Part shown: positions 45,420-54,551 of the stretch, in pieces
Position numbering within the stretch: the stretch's first letter is position 1
Layout: every line of letters begins with the position of its first letter
Translations under genes and position numbers: made by a program
Notes under the pieces: generated by a model
The model's database searches: none
What the model saw: only the letters and a program-made list of their open reading frames with translations
Told to the model about the DNA's origin: nothing
DNA from: CAYVUV01 sp964455095
Lineage (GTDB): Bacteria; Desulfobacterota; Binatia; HRBIN30; CADEER01
NCBI GenBank assembly: GCA_964455095.1
Contig: CAYVUV010000260.1
Location: forward strand, 1 to 63,225
Reading direction: 5' to 3'
Length of the DNA stretch: 63,225 bases

Positions 45420-45496
45420 GCCCTGAATCTCCCCTCGCCTGCTCTGCTGCCGGTCACTCGCACGATGCACCTCCTAGCCTTGATCCGACGAAAAGG

Positions 45497-45560
45497 AACC
45501 GCGGACGAACACGGATGAGATGTGCTTCATCCGCGTTCATCCGCGTCTATCCGTGGTCCG
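45497..45560. repeat. Short tandem/inverted repeat patch (ATCCGCG type)
   Basis: Three 10-base units on the right arm, TTCATCCGCG, TTCATCCGCG and TCTATCCGTG (45526-45555), are mirrored on the left by the reverse complement of TCATCCGTGTTCGTCCGCGG (45497-45518). The arms can fold into an imperfect stem. It lies in the 207-base gap between an SDR start and the HEPN gene's 3' end, both leftward. Similar ATCCGCGT patches occur in many environmental genomes. Confidence 0.7.
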
Positions 45561-45626
45561 TAGTTTCTGTCCGGTCAAGCCAGACTCCGCCGCCCACGAC
45601 GATCGATACTGCTCCCTGTCCCACCA

Positions 45627-46004
45627 TCAGGCAACTGCCCCGGCGCGCACCGCGGCGGCCGCCGCCGCGACGAAGGCGCGCGCCTGCGCCACCATCTCTT
45701 CGACGTCGCTCGGCGCCAGCTCGAGAGCGCCCTCGCCCGCCTTCTGCCGTCTTTCGAGCGCGGCGGCGAGCCAGCCCCGCTGCGTTGCATCGATCCGTGC
45801 CGGTCCGCGCTCGAGCTCGCTGACGACGCCGGCGTGACTGCGCGGACGCAACCCGCGCTCGTTCAACAGCGCCTTGGCCGCGTACAGCATCGCGTAATAC
45901 GCGCGCCCAGCGGCCGCGTCGGCGGCGCCGGCTGCCGACGCACCCTCCGCCGCGGCCGCCGCGCGCGCCGCCTTGGCCAGGAGCTTGTCGGTGCCGGGCT
46001 GCAT
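45627..46004 (-). CDS. HEPN-domain protein (UPF0332-like)
   Basis: A 125-residue Ala-rich helical protein with AYYAMLYAAKALLNERGLRP, as in the UPF0332/HEPN family. An Rx6H pattern (Arg50, His57) resembles the HEPN ribonuclease motif, but its catalytic use is uncertain. HEPN proteins usually pair with an MNT nucleotidyltransferase or act in defence and RNA processing; no MNT gene is adjacent. It starts 14 bases after the YhaN-like ATPase gene, as last gene of a leftward operon. Confidence 0.8.
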   Translation of the reverse strand: MQPGTDKLLAKAARAAAAAEGASAAGAADAAAGRAYYAMLYAAKALLNERGLRPRSHAGVVSELERGPARIDATQRGWLAAALERRQKAGEGALELAPSDVEEMVAQARAFVAAAAAAVRAGAVA

Positions 46005-46018
46005 CGGCTCGCCCCGCT

Positions 46019-49000
46019 TCAGATCTCGACGATGCGGGCGGCGTGACCGCGCTCGCCGAGCATCGCGCGCGTGCTCGGGTGGCAGGTGAAGAACAATACC
46101 TGATGGTGGCGCGCGAACTCGCCCAGCGCCTGCGCCATGGCCGCGGCGCGCGGCGGATCGAAGTTGACCAGCACGTCGTCCATGATCAGCGGCAGCGGGG
46201 TGCCGCCGCGGGCCAGCTCGGCCGCCAGCCCGAGGCGCAAGCTCAAGTAAAGTTGCTCCGCCGTGCCGCGGCTCAGTTCGTCGGGCACCCGCTTGCGCAC
46301 GCCGTCGCTGTCGACAACCACCAACGCGTGGCCGCTGTCGTCCTGCAGCACGCGCGGGTAGCGGCCGCCGGTGACCGCGGCGAAGGTCTGCGAGGCCGCG
46401 GCGAGAACAGCCGGCTGCCGGTCGCGCTCGAACGCCTGCAGCGCCGTCTCGACCAGACCCTCGGCCAGGGCGAGCACGCGCCACTCGCGTACGGCGGCGT
46501 CGAGCTCGGCGGTCAGCGCCGTCCACTCGGTTTCCAGCTCGGCCATCTCATGCGCCGTCTCCAGCACGCGACAGCGCTCCTTCGCCGCGTGATGGCGTTC
46601 GGCAGCCGCCACCAACTGCTCTTCCAGCTCGGCCAGTTGCGCGTCGGCAGCCGCGACGCCCTGGCGCCACTCGTCTGGCTGCCCGGCCGCCAGCGCGGCG
46701 CGCAACGCGGGCGCATCGCTGGCCACGGCCAGGCCGTTCTCCAGCTCCTGTTCCAGGGAAGCGATCGCGCTGCCCAGCTCGCGGCGCCGGCGCGCAACCT
46801 GACACCGCCGCTCGAAGTCAGCTTCATCCGCCGCCCTTGCGCGGCGCAGAAGTTCCTCGCGTTCGGTCTCCCATCGCCGCACCGCCGCGGCAGCCTCCGC
46901 GATCCGGGCACCGCGGGTGCGGATCTCGCCTTCCAACCGGGCCAGGGCCAGGCGCTCGGCCTCGGCGCGCTGCATCCGCTGGCGCGCGGCGAGCACCTCG
47001 TCCGCAAGCAGGTCGCCGGCGAGGCCGCCGACGTCCACCGCGCCCTCGGCAGCCAACGCGGCGCGCGCCGCCGCTTCCCAGGCCGCGATGGCGCTCTCGA
47101 GCTCAGCGGTCTCTACGGCCCGTTCCGCGCGCGCGGCAAGCAGCCCTTGCGCCTCGCGCACCTCGGCCAGAAGCTCGGCCGCGCGCTCGACGACGAGATC
47201 GGCCGGCAGACCGCGCGCCGCCTTCCACTCGGTCCATGCATCCCGCAGCGCCGCCGCGGCCGCCCGCGCCGTCTCCAGATGTGCCGTCTTCGCCTGGCTG
47301 TTCTGCTCGACCGCGCGCAGCACCTGCGCCAGCTCCTGCACCCGCTGCTGCGCCGCGTTCCAGGCGGCGTGCTCGCCCTCCGCGCGCATCAGCTCTTCTG
47401 CGCGCTCATCGACGGCCTGTAACGACGGCAAGCGGGACAGCCCGAGCGATGCGGCGTCCTGCGCGATCGCCTCCAGCCTCTCGGCGGCGCGCCGCCACTG
47501 CGCGTCGCGAGCTCGACGCGCCTCGTGCACCTCGCTGCGCAAGGCACGGAACTCGGCAGCCCGCTGTCGGGCTCGCTCGTCCGCCCAGCCGCGCATCTGC
47601 CTGGCGCCGTACGCCGCGGCGCCCAGCGCCGCCGCGGCGACCGACAACACCAGCACGCCGCTCGAATCCCCCACGGCGGTACGCCAGGCCATGGCCGCCA
47701 GCGCCGCCGCCATCGCCGCCCACAAGGCACCGGCGAGCCACGCCGGCGCCCCCGGGGCACCCGCGCCTTCGGGCGAGCGCAGCGCGTACTCGCGATCCTG
47801 TGCCGTGCGGTCGATCGACTCGCCGCGCGCCTGCTCGCGCCTCATCGCCTCGAGATTCTCACGCAACCCCCGCAGCGCCTGCCGCTGCGCCTCCAAGGCC
47901 GCCGCGGGCAGCGGTGCGCCACCGGCGAGGGCCCGCGCCGCGGCGTCGTATTCACCGCGCCGCGCCGCGCATTCCACGGCACACTCAGCCACCTCCCTTT
48001 CGGCATGCTGCACCGTCGCCGCAGCCGCGCGCGGTCGCACCACCCACCCCCGCAGCACCGCCCGCACCGCCCGTGAGGAGTAGCACCGCCCGAGCTGGTC
48101 GATGCTCCATCCCGCGCCCATCTGTTCGAGCTTCTCGCTCAAGCGCCGTTCCGTCTCCTCGTCGCGCACGCGCGCGGCCGCGCAGCGGCTCAATCGCGCG
48201 CGGTGCAAGCCGAGATCCTGCTGCAAACGCTCGAGCGCGCCGGGCGGTGCCCCGCCCGGTGGCGGTTGCAACGCGGATTGCTTGGCCTGCGCGACGCCCT
48301 GCTCCGTCTCCAGAGCGGCCAGCTCGGTGTGCGCCGTCGCCAGCTGCTCGCGCACGAGGGCCAGACGCGTCGCCGCCTGGTCGGGAATGTCGTCGATGAG
48401 CTCGAGCGCATCGAGCCACCGGCGACGCTCGCACAGCGCGCTCCAGCTCGGCGCGAGCGCCACCAACAGCGCGGCCTGCGCCCGCGTCGCGCGCGCCGCG
48501 GCCAGCGACTGTTGCAGCGCAGCCACCGCCGCGCCGCTCTGCCGGGCGGCGGCGCGCCGCGCCGGATAGTCCATCGCTTCCCGACGGGCGGCGTCGCGGC
48601 GCGCGCGCAACTGATTGAGCTCGCCGACCAGCGCGTTGATGCGCGCGCCGCCCTGCTCGGCCAGCACATTGGCCGCGCGCCGCTGGAGTGTCGCGATCAC
48701 GGCGCGCGCCGAGCGTCCGGCCCCGGCTATCGAGGCCGAGAAGATGCGCTCGCGCACCGCCTCGTGATCGAGCAACTCGAAGGCGTGGAGCTCGGCGACG
48801 CTGAAGGCGAACACCGCCCGAAACAGTTCCGCGTCGACGCCGCCCAGCACGCTGCGCAGATCGGCTGGCGTCGCCGCGCGCCCACCCGGCCCGACGATCT
48901 GTGGCGCCTGCGGGTGCGCGATGTCGCGCTCGACCGTGTAGTCGCCGTCGGTCGCGGCGAGAAACAGCCGGCCGCCGTGGCGTCCACCGCGCAGCGGCGG

Positions 49001-49183
49001 GTAGGGCGGCGGCGTGCCGTTGCGCGCCCCGAAGCCGAACAACGCACCGCACAGAAAAGCCAGCAGTGTGCTCTTGCCGGCCTCGTTCGGACCGTAGATG
49101 ACCGTCAGGCCGTCGGGCAGGTCTGTGACCTGATAGTGGTGGAAGAGCCCGAAGCCATCGATCGACCAGCCGCGGACTCTCAT
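46019..49183 (-). CDS. YhaN-like SMC/Rad50-type AAA ATPase
   Basis: A 1054-residue ATPase. N-terminal half: VRGWSIDGFGLF and Walker A GPNEAGKS (31-38). Long coiled coils follow, interrupted about residue 470-515 by two hydrophobic segments (LAGALWAAMAAALAAMAW; VLVLSVAAAALGAAAYGA), as in Bacillus YhaN. C-terminal half: the signature ELSRGTAEQLYLSLRLGL, Walker B LPLIMDDVLVNFD and switch His in TCHPSTRAM. With the upstream nuclease it should form a membrane-linked SbcCD/Rad50-Mre11-like DNA-processing complex. Its ATG overlaps that gene's stop. Confidence 0.9.
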   Translation of the reverse strand: MRVRGWSIDGFGLFHHYQVTDLPDGLTVIYGPNEAGKSTLLAFLCGALFGFGARNGTPPPYPPLRGGRHGGRLFLAATDGDYTVERDIAHPQAPQIVGPGGRAATPADLRSVLGGVDAELFRAVFAFSVAELHAFELLDHEAVRERIFSASIAGAGRSARAVIATLQRRAANVLAEQGGARINALVGELNQLRARRDAARREAMDYPARRAAARQSGAAVAALQQSLAAARATRAQAALLVALAPSWSALCERRRWLDALELIDDIPDQAATRLALVREQLATAHTELAALETEQGVAQAKQSALQPPPGGAPPGALERLQQDLGLHRARLSRCAAARVRDEETERRLSEKLEQMGAGWSIDQLGRCYSSRAVRAVLRGWVVRPRAAAATVQHAEREVAECAVECAARRGEYDAAARALAGGAPLPAAALEAQRQALRGLRENLEAMRREQARGESIDRTAQDREYALRSPEGAGAPGAPAWLAGALWAAMAAALAAMAWRTAVGDSSGVLVLSVAAAALGAAAYGARQMRGWADERARQRAAEFRALRSEVHEARRARDAQWRRAAERLEAIAQDAASLGLSRLPSLQAVDERAEELMRAEGEHAAWNAAQQRVQELAQVLRAVEQNSQAKTAHLETARAAAAALRDAWTEWKAARGLPADLVVERAAELLAEVREAQGLLAARAERAVETAELESAIAAWEAAARAALAAEGAVDVGGLAGDLLADEVLAARQRMQRAEAERLALARLEGEIRTRGARIAEAAAAVRRWETEREELLRRARAADEADFERRCQVARRRRELGSAIASLEQELENGLAVASDAPALRAALAAGQPDEWRQGVAAADAQLAELEEQLVAAAERHHAAKERCRVLETAHEMAELETEWTALTAELDAAVREWRVLALAEGLVETALQAFERDRQPAVLAAASQTFAAVTGGRYPRVLQDDSGHALVVVDSDGVRKRVPDELSRGTAEQLYLSLRLGLAAELARGGTPLPLIMDDVLVNFDPPRAAAMAQALGEFARHHQVLFFTCHPSTRAMLGERGHAARIVEI

Positions 49184-50433
49184 ACGTCGCCGTCTCGACT
49201 GAGCAGCAGGTCGAGCGCGAGGTCCTCGGCGGCGCGCAACAGCTCCGGCACCTCGTCCGGTTCCACCTCGGCCACCCACTTGCGCAGCAGCGGTTCACAG
49301 CACTGCTCGACAAAATGCGCTCGCGCGGCCGGATCGCGCTCGAGCTCCTCCGCCCCGCGCACGACCGCGGCAGTGAAGTCGCTGCGCTGGCGCAGCGCGG
49401 CGCGATCGCGGGGCGAGCGGCGCGCGTCGCGCATGCGCGCCCACCAGACGAACGGCGTGTACGCCGCGCAATGGCGGCGCAGCTCGGCCAGCAGCCGCGC
49501 GCCGCGCTCCTCGACGCCGGCGCCGCCGGCACCGGTCAGCACCGCGTCGAGCAACAGGCCGCGCCCGGCATGCGCCGCGCGCACCGCCTCGGTCTGCGCG
49601 AGCAGCGCGCGCACTAGCGCCGCGTCGTCCGGCACCTGCGAGGCATCGATCTCCACGTCGACGTAGCGCACGCGATCGGCAGGCGCGAACGTCACCTGGC
49701 GCACGATGCCGTCCTCGACTTCGACGACCACCGCCCCCTTGGCGCCCAGCTCGCCGGCCGCGCGCCGCCGCCCCTGCAGCGTACCGGGATAGACGATCCA
49801 GGGCGCACCAGTGCCGAGGTAGGCGCGCTGGTGCACATGGCCGAGCGCCCAGTAGTCGAGCCCGGCGGCGTGCAGGTCGCCGACGGTGCACGGGCTGCAC
49901 GGCAGATGCGCCGGGTTGCCGCCGACGTTGGCGTGCAGCAGCCCGATCTGCAGGCCCGGCTGCGGCCCGCGCTGAAAGAGCGGCACCAGGTTCTCCGCGC
50001 AGTCGCGCCGCGCGTAGCTGATGCCGTGCACCGTGGCGACCTCGGCACCCGCCGCCATGATGGGTACCGCTGTCACCGCGCCGGGACCGAACACGGTCAC
50101 ACCCGGCGGCCACGCGTCGATCGCCGACCACCCCTCGAGCGGATCGTGGTTGCCCTGCGCGATGCAGACCTGCACGCCGCGCGCGGCGAGCGTGGCGAGG
50201 CCATCGCGAAATCGGACCTGGGCGCGGATGCCGCGCTCGTCACCGTCGTAGATGTCGCCGGCGAGCAACAGGCAGACGGCTTCGCGCTCGAGCGCGAGTT
50301 GCACCAGATTGTCCCACGCCTCCAATGATGCATCGCGCAACGCCGCGGCCACTGCCGGCGGGACTCGACCAACGTCCTCGAACGGCGTGTCGAGATGCAG
50401 ATCTGCAGCGTGGACGAAGACAAATCGGCTCAT
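49180..50433 (-). CDS. SbcD/YhaO-type DNA repair metallonuclease
   Basis: A 417-residue metallophosphoesterase: VHAADLHLDTPF, LLAGDIYDGDE, AQGNHDPLEG, a late GHVHQRAYL and further His in LLHAN, the five phosphoesterase motifs of Mre11/SbcD. The C-terminal part (about 260-417) is YhaO-like capping and ATPase-binding region. It probably nicks or degrades DNA ends with the YhaN-like partner. The start at 50433 gives MSRFVFVHAADLH, the family's usual beginning. GC-rich noise extends the frame upstream. Confidence 0.92.
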   Translation of the reverse strand: MSRFVFVHAADLHLDTPFEDVGRVPPAVAAALRDASLEAWDNLVQLALEREAVCLLLAGDIYDGDERGIRAQVRFRDGLATLAARGVQVCIAQGNHDPLEGWSAIDAWPPGVTVFGPGAVTAVPIMAAGAEVATVHGISYARRDCAENLVPLFQRGPQPGLQIGLLHANVGGNPAHLPCSPCTVGDLHAAGLDYWALGHVHQRAYLGTGAPWIVYPGTLQGRRRAAGELGAKGAVVVEVEDGIVRQVTFAPADRVRYVDVEIDASQVPDDAALVRALLAQTEAVRAAHAGRGLLLDAVLTGAGGAGVEERGARLLAELRRHCAAYTPFVWWARMRDARRSPRDRAALRQRSDFTAAVVRGAEELERDPAARAHFVEQCCEPLLRKWVAEVEPDEVPELLRAAEDLALDLLLSRDGDV

Positions 50434-50579
50434 GGCGAACAACGCAAAAAACAAAACACAGGCAACCGCATGTTGCGAGTCCATTCTGGCCCGCTGGAGG
50501 CCGCGGCACTCGCGCAGCCCCCACGTGACAGCCCACGTCGCATGTCAGGTGGCCGCCTGAGCGCCCGCGAGCCGTGGCG

Positions 50580-51620
50580 TCACGGCCGGTGCGGGCGCAC
50601 CGTCCCGGCCTTGATCTCGGTCTTGAGGGCGCTGCTCAGCCCGCCGTCGCGGCGCCACATGTAGCAGGAGTCCGGCAGGCCGCCGGTGCCCATCAGCGAC
50701 GGACTGCGCTTGGCGTCGGCCGGCCACGCCTCCGAGAGCGCGGCGACGCATTGGATCAGGGCCGGTGCCAGCATGAGCAACAGGTCGAGCAGCGGGCGGT
50801 CATCGCCGCGCTCGGCAAAGCGCGCCAGCAACGCCGCGCTGACGCCGGACAGCAGGCTCAGCGGGGCGAGGCCATCGATCGCGTCGGCGCGAGCGCGCCA
50901 CGGCGCCTCTTCGATATTGTCGAAGGTGCGCCGGCGTTCGGACAATGTGAGCTCGACAAGCGCGAACTGCGCCACGTCGATGTGCGCCAGCGCGCGCACT
51001 TCGAGCTGCGCGGCGAAGCGCTCGAGCGGCCGCGCGATCGCTGGCGCGGTGGCGAAGTGCAGATCGGTGAGCTGCAGGGCGAGCTGCAGATGACCCGGTT
51101 TGGATTCGTGTCCGTCGATGATCAGGTCGCGGCGGAAGACCCGCTCCCCGGGTTTGAGCGCGGCGCGATGACTGCGCGCGTCCTCGTCGAGCGCCCAGGC
51201 GACGCTCGAGCCGAGCAGCTGCGCCAGGGTCAACACATGCGAGCACCCGCGCGGCCCACCGATAGCGGCGCTGAGCTGGCGGGCGTAGCCGGCATCGAGC
51301 CCGGTTCCGGCCAGCGCCGCGACGCGCTCGATCGGATCGCGGCAGCTCTCGCCCCGGCTCAACGCCGAGGGCTCGAACGCCACGGCCGGCTGCGCGGCGG
51401 CGATCGTGTCGAGTCGCCGGGCGACCGGGTCGACGATGCCGGCGAGTTGCATGTGGTGGACGATCCCCGCCGCCTGCAGATCGCCAGCGACGGGCACGAA
51501 GCCGCGCTTGCGCAGGTCGAGCAGGTAGCCGCTGGCGTCGAGCCGGCCGTCGTCGCGCTGCGTCAACGCGACCGCGAGCGCACGACTGTGCAAGGGATGT
51601 CCGCTGACCGACAGATGCAT
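50580..51620 (-). CDS. DUF2889 family protein
   Basis: A 346-residue protein. It starts HLSVSGHPLHSRALAVALTQRDDG, and in the middle has GPRGCSHVLTLAQLLG, the conserved Cys/His block of DUF2889 (PF11136). No membrane or signal segment is visible. The family is widespread in proteobacteria and mycobacteria without an assigned function, often near lipid- or CoA-metabolism genes. The start at 51620 has no good ribosome site. It is 146 bases upstream of the YhaO-like gene, same strand. Confidence 0.75.
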   Translation of the reverse strand: MHLSVSGHPLHSRALAVALTQRDDGRLDASGYLLDLRKRGFVPVAGDLQAAGIVHHMQLAGIVDPVARRLDTIAAAQPAVAFEPSALSRGESCRDPIERVAALAGTGLDAGYARQLSAAIGGPRGCSHVLTLAQLLGSSVAWALDEDARSHRAALKPGERVFRRDLIIDGHESKPGHLQLALQLTDLHFATAPAIARPLERFAAQLEVRALAHIDVAQFALVELTLSERRRTFDNIEEAPWRARADAIDGLAPLSLLSGVSAALLARFAERGDDRPLLDLLLMLAPALIQCVAALSEAWPADAKRSPSLMGTGGLPDSCYMWRRDGGLSSALKTEIKAGTVRPHRP

Positions 51621-51704
51621 GGAGCCACTTGACCAAGCCGGCGCTCCGCGCGCAAGCCAACGCCGCGTTGCCGGCGCGCGACCGCTTGTGGTAGGGAGCC
51701 GCGC

Positions 51705-52601
51705 ATGTCGCGCGTCGGAGTCATCGGGCTGGGCAACATCGGCGGGGCGATCGCGGCGAACCTGATCGCCGACGGTCACGAAGTCGTTGTGTACGACACG
51801 GTGGCGGGGCGCTGCGAGGCACTGGCGGGCAAGGGCGCGCAGGTCGCGAGCGGCGCGGCCGACGTCGGCGCGCGCAGCGAGATCGCGTTCACCTCGCTGC
51901 CCAATCCCGCGGTCATGGAGCGCGTCGCCGGCGAATGGGTTACCGGCGCCGCTCCCGACTCGATCCTCGTCGACTTGTCGACCAACGCGCCGACCATGGT
52001 GCGCGAGGTCGGCGCCCAGCTACGCGCCGTCGGGCGGTATCTGCTCGAGGCGCCGCTGACCGGCGGCGCGCCCGGCGCGCAGGCGCGCATGTTGGTGTTC
52101 ATGGTCGGCGGCGAGCCGGCGGTGTTCGCGCGCTGCCGCCCGTTGCTCGACAAGCTGGGGCGCGCCGTGTTTCACATCGGCGAGCTCGGACTCGGCAACG
52201 TCGCCAAGCTGGTCAACAGCTTGATGGCCTTCAGCGCTACCTGGGTCTCGCTCGAAGGGCTGGCCGTGGCGAGCAAGGCCGGCATCGATTTGCGCACGAT
52301 GATCGACGTCATCCGCACCGGCGGCGCCGGCAACATCTTCACCGATCGGATGGTCGAGGGCATCAACGAGCGCGGGCGACCGACCGCGTTCTCGCTCGCG
52401 CTGGCGGCGAAGGACGCCGGGTTACTGCTCGACGTCGCGCGCGAGAACGGCGTGCCGACGCCGGCGGCGGCGCAAATCGCCCAGGCATTCGTCGCGGCAG
52501 TGGCCGCCGGCCTCGGCGAGCGCGACTTCACCGACATCGTCGAGCTGATCGAGCGCCAGGCCGGCGTGGCTTTGCATCTCGCGCCGCCGCGATCGAAGTA
52601 A
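51705..52601 (+). CDS. 3-hydroxyisobutyrate dehydrogenase-family oxidoreductase
   Basis: A 298-residue NAD(P)-binding enzyme: VGVIGLGNIGGAIAANL, SLPNPAVMERV, VDLSTNAPTMVREV, the substrate-binding EAPLTGGAPGAQARM and the catalytic Lys in GNVAKLVNSLM; the LALAAKDAGLLLDVA block is also conserved. It should oxidise a beta-hydroxyacid, or reduce the semialdehyde. It stands alone, converging with the alpha/beta hydrolase pair across a strong hairpin. Confidence 0.9.
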   Translation: MSRVGVIGLGNIGGAIAANLIADGHEVVVYDTVAGRCEALAGKGAQVASGAADVGARSEIAFTSLPNPAVMERVAGEWVTGAAPDSILVDLSTNAPTMVREVGAQLRAVGRYLLEAPLTGGAPGAQARMLVFMVGGEPAVFARCRPLLDKLGRAVFHIGELGLGNVAKLVNSLMAFSATWVSLEGLAVASKAGIDLRTMIDVIRTGGAGNIFTDRMVEGINERGRPTAFSLALAAKDAGLLLDVARENGVPTPAAAQIAQAFVAAVAAGLGERDFTDIVELIERQAGVALHLAPPRSK

Positions 52602-52774
52602 GCGCGCTGGCAGGTCGACTAGGGAGATTACCTAGATTATTCAGGGTTCTTCCCATCTAGACTAATGTGCCCAACGCGATAGGTTGCGAGCGGTAGGTGT
52701 CTCGTTCCCGCTCACACCCTTGCGGGGGCAACCTCCACTCCCAATCGGGGGCCCACCCTTTCCCCCCTAAAGCC

Positions 52775-52806
52775 GGCCGCCCCGCGCTACCCTGCGCGGG
52801 GCGGCC
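52775..52806. terminator. Perfect 13-base stem-loop between convergent genes
   Basis: GGCCGCCCCGCGC, a 6-base loop TACCCT, then GCGCGGGGCGGCC. The stem is perfect and very GC-rich. It lies between the dehydrogenase stop (52601) and the hydrolase stop (52832), so it can act as a bidirectional terminator, though no T-tract follows. Confidence 0.75.
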
Positions 52807-52831
52807 CGACCCAAGATGAAGTGGGTGCGCG

Positions 52832-53479
52832 TTACTGGGAGAGCTGCGCGCGCAAGCGCGAGAGCGCGAGTGGCGGATCAGCCGGCACCGTTTGTGCGGT
52901 GGGGCTTTGGCGCGCGGCATCCCACCACGGCGGTGCAGCCGAATCGCTCTCCGCCAACAGCAGGCAGCGCGCGGCGCGCGCGAACGGCGCGGCGTACACC
53001 GGCGGGCGGATGTCGTGTTCGAGCACGCGCAGCATCGGATCGCAGTGCGGCGCGGCATCGGCGCGCGCAGCGAAGGCGCGCAGCATCGAGAACTCGGGGC
53101 GGGGATGCGGGCCACCGCCGGTCAGTCCGGTACCGGGCAAGAGCAGCGCCGCGGGCACGTGCTCGCGCCGGCCGCCGGCGAGCAGCAGCGCCACGTACGC
53201 GCCGAGGCCGGCACCGGCGACGGCAGCGGCGCCGATATGCGCCAGGGCCGCATCGGCATCGGCCGCGAACAGCTCGGGAACATACGTGCCGCCCTGCGAC
53301 CGGGCGGAACGGCCGTGACCGCTGAAGTCGAGGGCGTAGACCGGTCCGGCCCACTGCGCCGGCACCCATGCCCAATCGGCGCTGGAGCCGTAGAGCGCGT
53401 GCAGCAACAGCAGCGCCGGGCCGTTGCCGTCGCCCAACGCGTGTAGCGCCAGCTCGACCCGACCGCGTGTCAGCACCAT
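52832..53479 (-). CDS. Alpha/beta-hydrolase fold protein lacking the nucleophile Ser
   Basis: A 215-residue alpha/beta-hydrolase-like protein. ALLLLHALYGSSADWAWV and YALDFSGHGRSARS match, but the nucleophile elbow reads VAGAGLGAYVALLL (Gly-Ala-Gly-Leu-Gly), lacking Ser, Cys or Asp. It is also short for the fold. It may be non-catalytic or regulatory. The start shares one base with the stop of the intact hydrolase upstream (TGATG), so they are co-expressed. Confidence 0.8.
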   Translation of the reverse strand: MVLTRGRVELALHALGDGNGPALLLLHALYGSSADWAWVPAQWAGPVYALDFSGHGRSARSQGGTYVPELFAADADAALAHIGAAAVAGAGLGAYVALLLAGGRREHVPAALLLPGTGLTGGGPHPRPEFSMLRAFAARADAAPHCDPMLRVLEHDIRPPVYAAPFARAARCLLLAESDSAAPPWWDAARQSPTAQTVPADPPLALSRLRAQLSQ

Positions 53480-54369
53480 CAGCGCTCCAGGTACTCGAGG
53501 ATCAGCGCCGCGGTCTCGAGCGGGCGTTCCATGTGGACGAAATGTCCGGCACCGGCGATCGTCGCGCGCTGCAGCTGCGGGATGAGCTCGAGACGAGGGG
53601 CCAGAATCTCTTCCGGCAGCGGGCCCCACGTGTCCGGCTCGGAGCCGATGACCGCCAACATCGGCCGGCGCAGCCGCGAATAGCCAACGGCGATCCAATC
53701 CGGCTGCCACGGCCCGAAGTCGTGGACCAGAAACGGATCGGATTTCCAGCGCCAGCCGTCATCGGCAGCGCGCGCGGCGTGATAGACGAAGTAGCGCAGC
53801 CACTCGCCGTCGAGGCGCGGATTCTGCGCCTGGCGGCGCGCCATCAGATCCTCGAGCCGCGCGTACGGGCGCCACTGCTGGCGCTGTGCGGCGGCGCGCT
53901 GCTGATCGAGAAACGCGCCGAAACGCACCGGCAGCTGCTCCGCGTCGCCGTCGGGAAAGGGGGGCGGACCGAAACCGTCGATGTTGACGATCTGGCGCAC
54001 CAGCTCCGGCGCCGCGCCGGCGGCGTCGATCGCCTGTCCGCCGCCTTTGCTGTGACCGATCAGGTGCGCCGGGCGATCGAGCCAGCGCAGGACGTTGACG
54101 ACGTCCAGAATACCGAGCGGCCAACTGTAGGCGGCTGCCCACCCGGAATCGCCGTGGCCGCGCGCATCGACCGCGATGACCCGAAAGCGCTGCGCCAGCA
54201 GCGGGGCCAGCGAGGCAAAGCCGCGCACATGATCGAACATGCCGTGCAACAACACCACCGGCGGCGCGGCCGGATCGCCCCATTCGGCGCAGTGCAGGCG
54301 GATGCCGCACGACTCGATCGCCGCGCTGCGCTCGGGCGCCACGGCTCCTGGACAGCTCGGTTCCGGCAC
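53479..54369 (-). CDS. Alpha/beta hydrolase
   Basis: A 296-residue alpha/beta hydrolase: VVLLHGMFDHVRGFASL, VDARGHGDSGW, nucleophile Ser in IGHSKGGGQAID, a late Asp in GSEPDTWGP and catalytic His in GAGHFVHMERP. A lid region spans about 150-215. The class includes esterases, epoxide hydrolases and C-C hydrolases; the substrate is unknown. It heads a two-gene leftward operon with the catalytically incomplete relative. Confidence 0.88.
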   Translation of the reverse strand: MPEPSCPGAVAPERSAAIESCGIRLHCAEWGDPAAPPVVLLHGMFDHVRGFASLAPLLAQRFRVIAVDARGHGDSGWAAAYSWPLGILDVVNVLRWLDRPAHLIGHSKGGGQAIDAAGAAPELVRQIVNIDGFGPPPFPDGDAEQLPVRFGAFLDQQRAAAQRQQWRPYARLEDLMARRQAQNPRLDGEWLRYFVYHAARAADDGWRWKSDPFLVHDFGPWQPDWIAVGYSRLRRPMLAVIGSEPDTWGPLPEEILAPRLELIPQLQRATIAGAGHFVHMERPLETAALILEYLER

Positions 54370-54515
54370 GATGCCCGCAACCTATCGACCCCGACCGCCC
54401 GGCCGCAAGGCACCCCCGACGATCGTGGAAGCGGAAGAACAGAGAGGAGACCCGTGGTTGACTAAGGCCGCGCAGTCGGGTTAACCAAACAGTCGTTTCA
54501 ATAACAACTCAGGAC

Positions 54516-54533
54516 GGCGGGCTGACACCCGCC
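54516..54533 (+). promoter_or_regulatory. Short hairpin ahead of the nitronate monooxygenase ribosome site
   Basis: GGCGGG, 6-base loop CTGACA, CCCGCC, ending a few bases before the ribosome-binding site AAGGAG (54540-54545) in an otherwise unusually AT-rich leader. It could limit initiation or only stabilise the transcript. No riboswitch pattern is recognised. Confidence 0.35.
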
Positions 54534-54551
54534 TTCGGCAAGGAGATCACC

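Noticed and set aside
46837..48399. 520-residue rightward open frame opposite the YhaN-like gene
   Set aside because: The translation is Pro/Ala/Arg-rich low-complexity sequence, the mark of an antisense frame to a coiled-coil gene.
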